Shown here: positions 1-5,660 of the stretch, piece after piece | How the letters are laid out: the number at the start of each line of letters is the position of its first letter | Numbering within the stretch: position 1 is the stretch's first letter | Assembly (NCBI GenBank): GCA_016292335.1 | Contig: JAECRX010000292.1 | Span: 1-8,837, forward strand | Reading direction: 5' to 3' | Origin: Candidatus Sifarchaeum subterraneum | GTDB lineage: Archaea; Asgardarchaeota; Sifarchaeia; Sifarchaeales; Sifarchaeaceae | DNA: 8,837 nucleotides | The notes under the pieces: generated by a model | Databases searched by the model: none | What the model was told of the DNA's origin: nothing | Seen by the model: the letters and a program-made list of their open reading frames with translations, nothing else | Program-made: the position numbers and the translations under genes

Positions 1-611
1 CCTATTTCCTTTGTTAACCAGGTGATTCCTTCTCTTATAGATTTAATCTCCTTGTCACTGAGTTTTTCTACAGGAATTTTTACGACATTTAACATTGTAT
101 CTATATCGAAATCGATAAGAACACTTCCATGTTGTAGAATGACGTCTCTGTCATAATGTTGGCAGTTGCCTGAAATTTTTCTCTCATTTATAACAACATC
201 ATTGATAGGTCTAAATCTTGCGTCTAATCCAAGTTTTTGTAGGCCTCTGACTATTCCATTGCACAACAGTTTGAAGATATCTTCAAATACAAAGGGGATC
301 ATTGGATAATGTCTATCTACGATTACCGCATAATTGAGTTGCTTCGGATCCATGTAGCCACATCCTCCACCTGAAATCCGACGTACTATCTTCACGCCTT
401 TTTTGCGGCAAAAATCGGTGTTTAGCGCTTCTTCTAAAACCTGATGATACCCTAAAAAAACAGAAGGAGAATTATACTGCTCAAAAATTAAGGTATTAGG
501 AACGAGCCTTTCAGTTCTGGCAATCATGACAGCCTCGTGTGTTGCCATACATGTAAATGGATCCTCAAGACCCAAATCAATTAAACGCCAAATTTTACTC
601 ATTTTTTTCAT
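1..611 (-). CDS. lplA: Lipoate-protein ligase A family, C-terminus cut by window edge
   Basis: This is a biotin/lipoate ligase fold protein that would attach lipoate, as lipoyl-AMP, to the lysine of a carrier protein. About 204 residues are visible and the C-terminus lies beyond base 1. Visible family motifs are RRISGGG (residues 77-83), the NDVVINERKISGN block (137-149) with the expected adenylate-binding lysine at 145, and HGSVLIDFD (161-169). The GGGAVYHD motif usual in LplA reads GGGCGYMD here, so a cysteine and a methionine replace commonly conserved residues. The first ATG is at 611, but the AAAGGT SD-like sequence is better placed for the ATG at 602 (MSKIWRLIDLG), so the start is ambiguous by three codons. 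It lies 55 bases downstream of a GcvH-like gene on the same strand, its likely substrate. Octanoyltransferase LipM relatives share the fold, but the NDVxINxRKI+G block favours a ligase. The family call is secure; substrate specificity is inference. Confidence 0.9.
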   Translation of the reverse strand, partial: MKKMSKIWRLIDLGLEDPFTCMATHEAVMIARTERLVPNTLIFEQYNSPSVFLGYHQVLEEALNTDFCRKKGVKIVRRISGGGCGYMDPKQLNYAVIVDRHYPMIPFVFEDIFKLLCNGIVRGLQKLGLDARFRPINDVVINERKISGNCQHYDRDVILQHGSVLIDFDIDTMLNVVKIPVEKLSDKEIKSIREGITWLTKEI

Positions 612-666
612 CTACCTTTATCTATAGGTATTAGTAGAAAATCTAATATAGGCTTGTAATTGGAAT

Positions 667-1149
667 TTATTTCGCCATTTTTAGATCCATAAATTTATCT
701 AATTCTTCTTCAAGCCATGGTATAACTTTTTTGCCTGTGTATAGTTTTTGTAATTCTGCATCTAAGTTTCCTGTAGGTGTGAGATCCAAGATCCATCCGT
801 CATTATATGGATCTTCATTGATTAATTTAGGTCTTTCTAGGATTAGCGGATTTATCTCAACTATTTCACCGCTGATAGGAGAAATAATTCTCTGTGTCAT
901 TTTCTCAGTCCCAATAGACCCCAAAGACCCGAATTGCTCCACTGATGACCCTACAGGTAGAATTTTTGGTTTCCAAAAGGTACCCAGTGCCTGTTGAGCA
1001 AAGTCATCGAAGCCAACTCTTACGAGATTATCTGATATGATTCTAGCATATGAATGAGATTTCGTGTAATATAGATCTCGATCTAATGGGATGTCAAATT
1101 CCCAAACTTTTCCAGTAACAGGGTTGAATACGCGTCGAAATTTAACCAA
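667..1149 (-). CDS. GcvH-like lipoyl carrier protein 1
   Basis: This 160-residue protein has the H-protein / lipoyl-domain fold. Family landmarks are DLYYTKSHSYARI (25-37), resembling the H-protein YT..H.W segment; GSIGTEKMTQRIISPISG (77-94) with the candidate lipoylated lysine at 83; EIVEINP (95-101); and the NEDPYNDGWI block (111-120). In H proteins the lysine usually sits in an ES-hydrophobic-K context; here it is GTEK, while spacing to SPxSG is intact. About 25 extra N-terminal and 25 extra C-terminal residues lengthen it beyond the usual 125-130. The TTG start is chosen because AAAGGAGG lies seven bases upstream. The lipoate ligase gene follows directly, suggesting a substrate-enzyme pair. 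No GcvP or GcvT is in the window, so a carrier role outside glycine cleavage (as in LbpA proteins of the sHdr sulfur pathway) is likely but inferred. Confidence 0.88.
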   Translation of the reverse strand: MVKFRRVFNPVTGKVWEFDIPLDRDLYYTKSHSYARIISDNLVRVGFDDFAQQALGTFWKPKILPVGSSVEQFGSLGSIGTEKMTQRIISPISGEIVEINPLILERPKLINEDPYNDGWILDLTPTGNLDAELQKLYTGKKVIPWLEEELDKFMDLKMAK

Positions 1150-1154
1150 TTTAC

Positions 1155-1192
1155 TTCCTCCTTTAAACAGGTTTAATAACTATTAAAGTTTC
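1155..1192 (-). promoter_or_regulatory. Possible archaeal promoter and SD for carrier protein 1
   Basis: On the minus strand GAAACTTTAATAG (TATA-like core at 1180-1188) lies roughly 25 bases before the GGAGG SD near 1156-1160, which would give a very short leader. Assigned by eye from spacing and composition only. Confidence 0.35.
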
Positions 1193-1397
1193 TTATGGGT
1201 TTTGGGATTTGAAAGCAGAGTGTTCCATGTTTTATCGATGCACATAAGAAATGGGAGAGGGCAACTCGAATGGCCACAGTAGGTGGTTCAAATGGTTAAA
1301 TGGCCTGTTACGCTCTTTGTGGTGTTACTGCTTCTGCCCTTCCTATATACTTTTCTGCTCTCCATCTATGTATCTCTTTGAAGCCCAAAGTATGTAC
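1193..1397. other. Intergenic gap with no recognisable gene
   Basis: About 200 bases separate the Fe-S protein stop from the promoter region of carrier protein 1. Neither strand gives a convincing frame: a short minus-strand stretch right after the Fe-S gene's stop reads plausibly for about 19 codons and then ends. No tRNA, strong hairpin or repeat was seen. Confidence 0.5.
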
Positions 1398-1988
1398 TCA
1401 TCCCAGACGTAGGCGAATTGGCATTAAAAATTTTTCAAGTGATTCTCTATTTCTAGTGTATTGAGCTGAAAGTAGAGGTTTACATTGAGTTAGTTCAGTT
1501 TCACCTGCGTGCAATCTTACCGCAAATGCATAACAATTTTGTTCACCACATTCACCACAATTGGTTCCTGGAAGATATTTTCTAGTGTTTAATGGAGTTG
1601 CCCTCTTTTTTGCTTTCAACATTTCTTCCGATGGAGAACCATGTTTTTGATAATATTCGTTAGCTTTATCAATATATTTTATTAACTGCTCTAATAGTTG
1701 GTGTGCATCTTCCTTATCCTTAAGAAAGGTCATTGTAACTTTTCCAGACTTATAAAGAGTAATATTATGTTGTTGATATCGATAACTTACCATACCTATT
1801 TGTTCAGAATAATTCGCATTTGGAAAGGTTAGATAAAGAATGGACAATGCATGGTCTAGATTGCTATTAATTTGTGCAATTATTCGTATTCTACTAGGGC
1901 CCGCATAACAGGGAAGAATTTCTTTTAGTTCAAAGGCTTCTTTCTTTTCTTCTTCTTTACCGATAAGATATTTCATAAAATTTGTCAT
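1398..1988 (-). CDS. Protein with C-terminal corrinoid-protein-type [4Fe-4S] domain
   Basis: This 196-residue soluble protein has an N-terminal region of about 130 residues that I do not recognise and a C-terminal Fe-S domain. The domain reads LPGTNCGECGEQNCYAF with cysteines at 144, 147 and 152, followed by C169 (CxxC-x4-C-x16-C). That is the pattern of the small Fe-S domain (Pfam Fe-S, PF04060 type) in the corrinoid iron-sulfur protein large subunit (AcsC/CdhE), in RnfB and in related proteins. In corrinoid proteins this low-potential cluster passes single electrons to cobalt for reductive reactivation. The ATG start is supported by AAGGGTGAT just upstream. The neighbours are a CxC thioredoxin-like gene upstream, 73 bases away, and a lipoyl-carrier gene downstream. 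An electron-transfer role is inferred from the cluster motif; the N-terminal partner domain is unknown. No membrane segment is visible. Confidence 0.75.
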   Translation of the reverse strand: MTNFMKYLIGKEEEKKEAFELKEILPCYAGPSRIRIIAQINSNLDHALSILYLTFPNANYSEQIGMVSYRYQQHNITLYKSGKVTMTFLKDKEDAHQLLEQLIKYIDKANEYYQKHGSPSEEMLKAKKRATPLNTRKYLPGTNCGECGEQNCYAFAVRLHAGETELTQCKPLLSAQYTRNRESLEKFLMPIRLRLG

Positions 1989-2061
1989 ATCATCACCCTT
2001 AATTGGGTATTCTTGATCGGCATAGTTCCCATCGTATACTTATAATATAATAAGTATCCAC

Positions 2062-2343
2062 TTATTCATCGCCTTTAGTCTTATTGAGTTCACTTAAAAT
2101 TGCGTGTTCCAACTGATTTGCTTTTACCAATGGACCGAATTTGATTTTTTCGTTTATTACAACCCCTTTGGAAAATTGGAGCCCATAATTTGCAGCTTCG
2201 GGTGCATGAGAAGAATAAGTGGTAAAACGAATTTGGTCTCGATATTTTTTAAGGACACCCTCGACACGTTTCAAAAAAGCTTCATAAGCGCAATAACAAC
2301 TTCTTGTCGGAATAAAAACCTTTACTCGGACTTTTTTACTCAA
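2062..2343 (-). CDS. Small CxC thioredoxin-like protein 1
   Basis: A 93-residue protein with a beta-alpha-beta start (KVRVKVFIPTRSCYCAYEAF) and a CxC pair at residues 16 and 18 where a thioredoxin-fold protein carries its active site. A GVVINEKIKFG segment later in the chain fits the beta-hairpin after the cis-proline position. It aligns colinearly with the protein at 3100-3372, including both cysteines and the V.I.V..P..SC.C start. An ATG lies two codons earlier at 2349, but the GGAGG SD is only one base from it, whereas TTG at 2343 is seven bases away. I therefore take TTG, which also matches the N-termini of its paralogues. The role is probably thiol or persulfide transfer, or metal binding; this is inferred from the motif. 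The Fe-S protein follows 73 bases downstream, so co-transcription is plausible. Confidence 0.72.
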   Translation of the reverse strand: MSKKVRVKVFIPTRSCYCAYEAFLKRVEGVLKKYRDQIRFTTYSSHAPEAANYGLQFSKGVVINEKIKFGPLVKANQLEHAILSELNKTKGDE

Positions 2344-2377
2344 TTTCATTCCTCCTCAATCTGTGTTCGAATTATTT

Positions 2378-2410
2378 CCATTTCATCGACCGTGAAACAA
2401 ATGAAATTGG
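2378..2410. promoter_or_regulatory. Inverted repeat upstream of CxC protein 1
   Basis: ATTTCAT at 2380-2386 is matched by ATGAAAT at 2401-2407 with a 14-base spacer, extended by CCA/TGG with one bulged base. A smaller nested stem TTTCA/TGAAA lies at 2381-2385 and 2393-2397. It sits 35-60 bases before the gene start, where an operator or leader hairpin would be. It may also be chance in AT-rich DNA. Confidence 0.3.
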
Positions 2411-2463
2411 TCACTTTGATTTTTTGCCATTAAGATTATTTCTTCATGGCATTCTTATCCTTC

Positions 2464-2649
2464 TATCTCCCTCATGGCGGTCTGGAAAAAGGACTGGGAC
2501 ATCTATTGCCCACCAAAGGCGAGACTTCGTCAAAGAAGTGTTGTTATGTTACCCCAGCCATGTCTACGGGCATTACCGATCACGTGTGGATCCTGTAAGA
2601 ATTGCTGACATACCGCCTCCCCCCCGAATTTCTGATCCAATGCTATTAA
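2464..2649 (+). pseudogene. Transposase C-terminal remnant
   Basis: On the plus strand, in the frame of base 2464, the translation contains VTPAMSTGITDHVW, then a TAA at 2596-2598, then in the same frame ELLTYRLPPEF before a TAA at 2647-2649. From memory, the C-terminus of a family of DDE-type transposases carries a motif like RTPAMxAGxTDHxWxxxELLxYRxPP, and joining the two pieces across the stop reproduces it. The upstream part (YLPHGGLEKG) may be the degraded N-x-x-R-P-H-x-x-L segment of such enzymes. The fragment has no start, is interrupted and runs opposite to all functional genes here, so it is a dead remnant. It ends 13 bases before the 3' end of the arsR-type gene on the other strand. 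No terminal inverted repeats or target duplications were identified. Confidence 0.6.
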
Positions 2650-2662
2650 GGGACACTAGGGA

Positions 2663-3010
2663 TTATTTTGACTTCATCTTAATTTTCTCTAAGAGTTCTA
2701 ATTCTTCTGTCATGGAATCAATTACTATGCTGTCTAATAAATCAAGTATTTCTAAGATGCGTTCATCGCTAATCCAATATATGATTCTCTGCCCCTCTCT
2801 GCGGGAAAGTAAGATTTTACTGTCCGTCAATTCTCGTAAATGTTGTGATATGGTTGATTGGGACTTGTTTAGGTGAGGAATTATATCGCATTGACATTTT
2901 TCTCCGTGTCTTAAGAGCTCTATTATTTTCAACCTTGTCATATCGGCTAGAGATTTGAGTATTCGTAACTTCTTATTTAAACTCCATTTTTCAGCCAATT
3001 TCTTTTTCAC
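2663..3010 (-). CDS. ArsR/SmtB-family transcriptional repressor with CxC sensor box
   Basis: This 115-residue winged-helix regulator has the ArsR-family order: LKSLADMTRLKIIELLRHGE (18-37), a sensor box KCQCDIIPHL (38-47), the recognition helix NKSQSTISQHLREL (48-61), and a wing SRREGQRIIYWI (69-80). A long C-terminal helix carries Asp/Glu residues. Cysteines 39 and 41 sit where ArsR has ELCVCDL, so As(III), a soft metal, or thiol/persulfide chemistry could be the signal. The GTG at 3010 has no clear SD and overlaps probable operator sequence, so the mRNA may be leaderless; TTG at 2998 is an alternative. The gene sits between two genes for CxC thioredoxin-like proteins, and repeats upstream suggest autoregulation and control of the neighbours. 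The family call is firm; the ligand is unknown. Confidence 0.9.
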   Translation of the reverse strand: MKKKLAEKWSLNKKLRILKSLADMTRLKIIELLRHGEKCQCDIIPHLNKSQSTISQHLRELTDSKILLSRREGQRIIYWISDERILEILDLLDSIVIDSMTEELELLEKIKMKSK

Positions 3011-3057
3011 TCAGAATATAAGTATTTTTTAATCAGAATATAGTAATATGGCTATAT
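3011..3057. promoter_or_regulatory. Probable promoter and operator of the ArsR-type gene
   Basis: TCAGAATATA occurs twice as a direct repeat, at 3011-3020 and 3033-3042, 22 bases apart (about two helical turns). The second copy overlaps a perfect inverted repeat ATATAG (3038-3043) / CTATAT (3052-3057). On the minus strand the segment TTAAAAAATA between the repeats could serve as TATA box. Position, symmetry and repetition fit binding by the repressor encoded immediately downstream. Confidence 0.55.
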
Positions 3058-3099
3058 GTCTTTATATAGAATTTTCAGGCTCTATCCTTAAAGATTTTT

Positions 3100-3372
3100 C
3101 TATAAACCAGACCTTGCAATTTCTTCTTCCAAAGCCTGTCTTAGATCGTCTTCTTTAAAGGTTGAGGAAAATTTTTTAGTTCCATTAATGATTAAGCCAT
3201 TGCCAAGAATTCCTTTCTGATAGGCTTCTCTGGATTGACTATTTAATACTTTATAGTTTATATCCTCCATATAATCTATTATAACACTCCAGACCTTGTC
3301 CATAAATTTTGCAAAAGAGCAACTACAGGAGCTCAGTGGAACATAAATTTCAATTTCTACTTTATCTCCCAT
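3100..3372 (-). CDS. Small CxC thioredoxin-like protein 2
   Basis: A 90-residue protein starting MGDKVEIEIYVPLSSCSCSF, with CxC cysteines at 16 and 18 on the loop after the first strand. A later GLIINGTKKF segment matches GVVINEKIKF of the protein at 2062-2343, and the two align end to end with few gaps. They are clear paralogues, although divergent elsewhere. The ATG start has AAGGAGG nine bases upstream. There is no signal peptide or membrane helix, so it is cytoplasmic. The fold resembles small archaeal thioredoxin/glutaredoxin-like proteins, but with CxC in place of CxxC and no obvious cis-proline; a thiol-transfer or metal-binding role is inferred. It lies between the ArsR-type gene (89 bases downstream) and the lipoyl-carrier operon, behind an inverted-repeat control region. 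Confidence 0.75.
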   Translation of the reverse strand: MGDKVEIEIYVPLSSCSCSFAKFMDKVWSVIIDYMEDINYKVLNSQSREAYQKGILGNGLIINGTKKFSSTFKEDDLRQALEEEIARSGL

Positions 3373-3418
3373 TCGCCAATCCCTCCTTTCTGAATGTATT
3401 TATTCAATTTATTTTACC

Positions 3419-3480
3419 GCTTGTCAATTATTCTCACAAATTCCGTTGAAAAGTGAGAATACGTGCTTAAGCTTGACAAA
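3419..3480. promoter_or_regulatory. Nested inverted repeats, candidate operator or attenuator
   Basis: ATTCTCAC (3430-3437) and GTGAGAAT (3453-3460) form a perfect 8-base inverted repeat with a 15-base spacer. Outside it, GCTTGTCAA (3419-3427) pairs with TTGACAAAC (3473-3481) with one mismatch. The element lies between the stop of carrier protein 2 and the start of CxC protein 2, so it could be an operator for the latter or a terminator/attenuator for the former. The inner half-site (GTGAGAATA) resembles the TCAGAATA half-sites at the ArsR-type promoter. Confidence 0.5.
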
Positions 3481-3500
3481 CGTTTTTTGTAAGAAAATTT

Positions 3501-3989
3501 TTATTCTCCTCGCATTCTTTCTTGTCTTTCTGTTTCTTTTTGTGCTTTTTTCTCCACTAGTTTCACATATTCCTCGGCTTTCAATAATTCTTTAACCTCA
3601 GACTCCCGATTGTTTGGTTCTAACTTGAATAACCATCCTTCACCGTATGGCTCTTGATTGACGAGCTCTGGTGAGTTTTCAAGTTTCTCATTGATTTCAA
3701 CGATTTTTCCGCTTACAGGAGAAAAAATATCAAGAACCGTTTTGATTGATTCAATTGATCCAACTTCTTCGATTGTGTCTGCTTCTTGATTGATTTCCGG
3801 CATTTCGAAAAAGACAGCATCACCTAGAAGCAACTGGAAGAAGCTGGTAACACCCACTGTGACCGCATTAGCTGTATTTTTAACCCATGTATCGTTTTCC
3901 GAGTAATAAAGATTCTTTGGAAAATTTAGCTTAAACTTATCCAACATTACTTCAAACCCATCCTCATTTTCAGATACGCTAAAGATCAT
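3501..3989 (-). CDS. GcvH-like lipoyl carrier protein 2
   Basis: This 162-residue lipoyl-carrier protein of the H-protein fold has NLYYSENDTWVK near residues 26-37, GSIESIKTVLDIFSPVSGK at about 77-95 with the lipoylatable lysine at 83 in a canonical ES-I-K context, IVEINEKL, and the EPYGEGWLFKL end block. A Lys/Glu-rich C-terminal tail follows. A GTG lies at 3998, but the ATG at 3989 is preferred because GGGAG at 3998-4002 is eight bases upstream; that SD overlaps the stop codon of the preceding DGC gene, so the two are probably translationally coupled. It shares the YY...GSI...K...SPxSG...P-Y-x-x-GW framework with carrier protein 1 but has the more typical lipoylation site. It closes the six-gene operon. 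Being the last gene after two DGC and three thioredoxin-like genes suggests those proteins act on its dithiolane arm; that is inference. Confidence 0.9.
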   Translation of the reverse strand: MIFSVSENEDGFEVMLDKFKLNFPKNLYYSENDTWVKNTANAVTVGVTSFFQLLLGDAVFFEMPEINQEADTIEEVGSIESIKTVLDIFSPVSGKIVEINEKLENSPELVNQEPYGEGWLFKLEPNNRESEVKELLKAEEYVKLVEKKAQKETERQERMRGE

Positions 3990-4001
3990 TAGATTCACTC
4001 C

Positions 4002-4433
4002 CTATTCTGGTATTTCTGATTGTTCTAATTGCTTTTCCATTATTTTATCCACTTCTTCTGCCACGGCCTCTGCAACCTTCATGGCCAGTCTTTTTCCTTC
4101 CTCATCTAACTGAACCCTTGATTTCGGGTTGAGGTTACACTTTTTCATTATGTCTGTCACTATGATGGTAGCATCAGGGGGGTTACCCGTAAATCTTCGT
4201 ATGCCTTTTTCTGCACATCTTTTCTCACAACCGTCTACTGCGATTGTAGGAAAATTTATTGCAAAGGCTCTTTCTTCTTCATGGCCTGCTGTAAACAAAG
4301 GTAGGCAGATGGTCAGGGTGTTATCTGGGCACAAATCTTCAATAACAATCCGCGTTGCGGTTCTTGAAACTGTTCCCTCAGGAATTTCCTCTCCCGCACA
4401 CGAAATTACTCCAATTTTCTTGATCATCCACAT
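4002..4433 (-). CDS. DGC-type putative zinc-binding protein A
   Basis: This 143-residue cytoplasmic protein carries the DGC motif after which the putative zinc-binding DGC domain family (PF08859) is named: VDGCEKRC, with cysteines 69 and 73. Other cysteines are C12 (ISCAGEE), C35, C43 and C99 (MKKCNLNP). The order is an N-terminal strand ending in the first cysteine, a TVSRTATRIVIEDL helix, the central DGC loop, then a charged C-terminal helix (EEGKRLAMKVAEAVAEEVDKI). The ATG at 4433 has GGAGG about ten bases upstream. The next gene starts 12 bases after this stop. It is a diverged duplicate of the DGC protein encoded just upstream. The biochemical function of the family is not established to my knowledge; metal or thiol handling for the lipoyl carrier is inferred from operon position. 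Confidence 0.82.
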   Translation of the reverse strand: MWMIKKIGVISCAGEEIPEGTVSRTATRIVIEDLCPDNTLTICLPLFTAGHEEERAFAINFPTIAVDGCEKRCAEKGIRRFTGNPPDATIIVTDIMKKCNLNPKSRVQLDEEGKRLAMKVAEAVAEEVDKIMEKQLEQSEIPE

Positions 4434-4449
4434 TCAGAATAAACCTCCA

Positions 4450-4857
4450 TCAAGATTTTCCATCAAGAATTCTATCTACTTCTTCCACAATTTTTTCAGC
4501 AACTTTCTCCGCAAGTGCTTCGCCTTTCGGACCAAGTTCAGTTACTGACTCAGGCTTAAGATCCCTATTATCACGAAACACCTTTGTTGACATCACACTT
4601 CCAGCAATATTGCCCCCTACTGCTTCTAAATTCTTTTTAGAGCATTCGTAAGGACAGCCATCAACGGTGACACAGGGATATTTTTTAACAAGTTTTAGCG
4701 CTTCTTCATCATCAACCACGATCAAAGCCAAACATGTTGTTTGAGTTTTCTCCGGCCTGAGCTTTTCAAGGACGTAATAAGTTGCCTGCCGTGTAACAGT
4801 CCCATGAGCTTTCCCAATACCACTACAAGGGATTACTAAAACTTTATTCTCAGACAC
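4450..4857 (-). CDS. DGC-type putative zinc-binding protein B
   Basis: A 135-residue paralogue of the next gene. It starts SENKVLVIPCSGIGKAHGTV, with C11, continues with a TRQATYYVLEKL helix, C42, C62, and the signature VDGCPYEC (C68, C72), and ends in a charged helix (GEALAEKVAEKIVEEVDRI). It lacks a cysteine equivalent to C99 of protein A but has an extra cysteine just before the DGC motif (YPCVTVDGC), so metal ligation may differ between the two. An ATG lies at 4881, but its first codons would encode the SD sequence itself (CCAGGAGG); GTG at 4857, seven bases after GGAGG, is the better start. It lies 16 bases before DGC protein A and 58 bases after a thioredoxin-like gene. The family call is good; the role is unknown. 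Confidence 0.82.
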   Translation of the reverse strand: MSENKVLVIPCSGIGKAHGTVTRQATYYVLEKLRPEKTQTTCLALIVVDDEEALKLVKKYPCVTVDGCPYECSKKNLEAVGGNIAGSVMSTKVFRDNRDLKPESVTELGPKGEALAEKVAEKIVEEVDRILDGKS

Positions 4858-4915
4858 GTTTCTTCCTCCTGGAGTTTTCATTCCAATAAAAATAAGCTAC
4901 TCAATCATTTTTTTC

Positions 4916-5302
4916 TTAATTGATTTGTAAGAATTTTTTCAACATTTCCTTGCTTGGAACTCTTCCTATTGTTTTTATTTCACCATCAATTATAAGAACA
5001 GGTGTAAGCAAAACTCCTGCTTTCTTAGCTCTTTCAACAAGAGGTCCTAATTTTTTGTCTATAGACTCGATATCTCTGCGTTTAAATAATTCTTTGAAAT
5101 CTATGTCCTCACCGATGCTTTCAGCGAAAATCTCTGGTTCAACAATTTTTCCATACCTCATGGCTTCTTCAGAGCAAGCATAAATCCTCGATATTTCGAT
5201 ATCTTCATTAGCCTCCTTTCGAATAGCCTTCAACATCTTGTAAATTCGGTGACAGCGAATGCAAGGTGGAAACGGACCAATTATCTCGACATTTATCACC
5301 AA
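4916..5302 (-). CDS. Thioredoxin-like protein with PPCIRC motif
   Basis: This thioredoxin-fold protein of about 128 residues begins VINVEIIGPFPPCIRCHRIYKML, with a CxxC pair at residues 14 and 17 at the start of the first helix. A lone cysteine follows at 43 (IYACSEEA), and near the C-terminus LLTPVLIIDGEIKTIGRVPS supplies the expected cis-proline (TP-V) and the last beta hairpin. It is longer than the other small thioredoxins here because of an insert of about 35 residues (EIFAESIGEDIDFKELF region). A TTG at 5329 would add nine residues but has no SD; AAGGAAGAGGG precedes the TTG at 5302 by seven bases, so I use that. The GTG at 5299 is a further alternative. Third gene of the operon. A dithiol reductase or persulfide-handling role is inferred; the substrate could be the lipoyl arm. 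Confidence 0.78.
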   Translation of the reverse strand: MVINVEIIGPFPPCIRCHRIYKMLKAIRKEANEDIEISRIYACSEEAMRYGKIVEPEIFAESIGEDIDFKELFKRRDIESIDKKLGPLVERAKKAGVLLTPVLIIDGEIKTIGRVPSKEMLKKFLQIN

Positions 5303-5356
5303 AACATTTCCCTCTTCCTTATGTTTCAAAATTATACAGAAGTTTTATCAACGATT

Positions 5357-5659
5357 TTAAGCCAGTCCAGCGGACTCTGCAATGGCGGTTATGAAGGTTT
5401 CTTTGCTTGGACATACTCCCATAATCCTTACAACTTCGCCAATAACCACTGCAGGAGCACAAGTTAATTCATATTCTTCCCATTTTTCCATTCCTTTTTC
5501 TCCGGGAAGTTCAATTAATATTACTTTCTCTCCAAATATTTTTGCAATCTCTCTCGATAGTTTGGTTAATTCCTTGCAGCCTTCACAGGGAGGCTCGCTC
5601 GTAAATACTTCGATTTCGATAGGTTCTTCTATTTCTTCAATAAGTTCATCCACGTCCAT
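5357..5659 (-). CDS. Small thioredoxin-like protein with EPPCEGC motif
   Basis: A 100-residue cytoplasmic thioredoxin-fold protein. After an acidic N-terminus (MDVDELIEEIEEP), the first strand IEIEVFTSEPPCEGCKELTKL carries a CxxC at residues 25 and 28. C67 sits just before the cis-proline (TCAPAVVIGEVV), and C83 lies in GVCPSKETF. The tail resembles that of the neighbouring PPCIRC protein (RVPSKEML), indicating common ancestry. Four cysteines in 100 residues is high for a thioredoxin and suggests more than one disulfide or a metal/persulfide site. The ATG start has GGAGG nine bases upstream; the SD lies in the last codons of the preceding gene and only one base separates that gene's stop from this start, so coupling is likely. 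Function in thiol transfer is inferred. Confidence 0.8.
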   Translation of the reverse strand: MDVDELIEEIEEPIEIEVFTSEPPCEGCKELTKLSREIAKIFGEKVILIELPGEKGMEKWEEYELTCAPAVVIGEVVRIMGVCPSKETFITAIAESAGLA

Positions 5660-5660
5660 T

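Noticed and set aside
1278..1300. Possible tRNA T-arm (GGTTCAAAT)
   Set aside because: The loop-like sequence has no matching stem, anticodon arm or acceptor stem around it.
2424..2876. 150-codon open frame on the plus strand across the intergenic region and the ArsR-type gene
   Set aside because: Its second half is the antisense of a clear winged-helix gene and its first half is a different frame from the transposase motif; there is no SD.
4857..4881. ATG start at 4881 for DGC protein B
   Set aside because: The first codons would be the SD itself; GTG at 4857 is seven bases after GGAGG.
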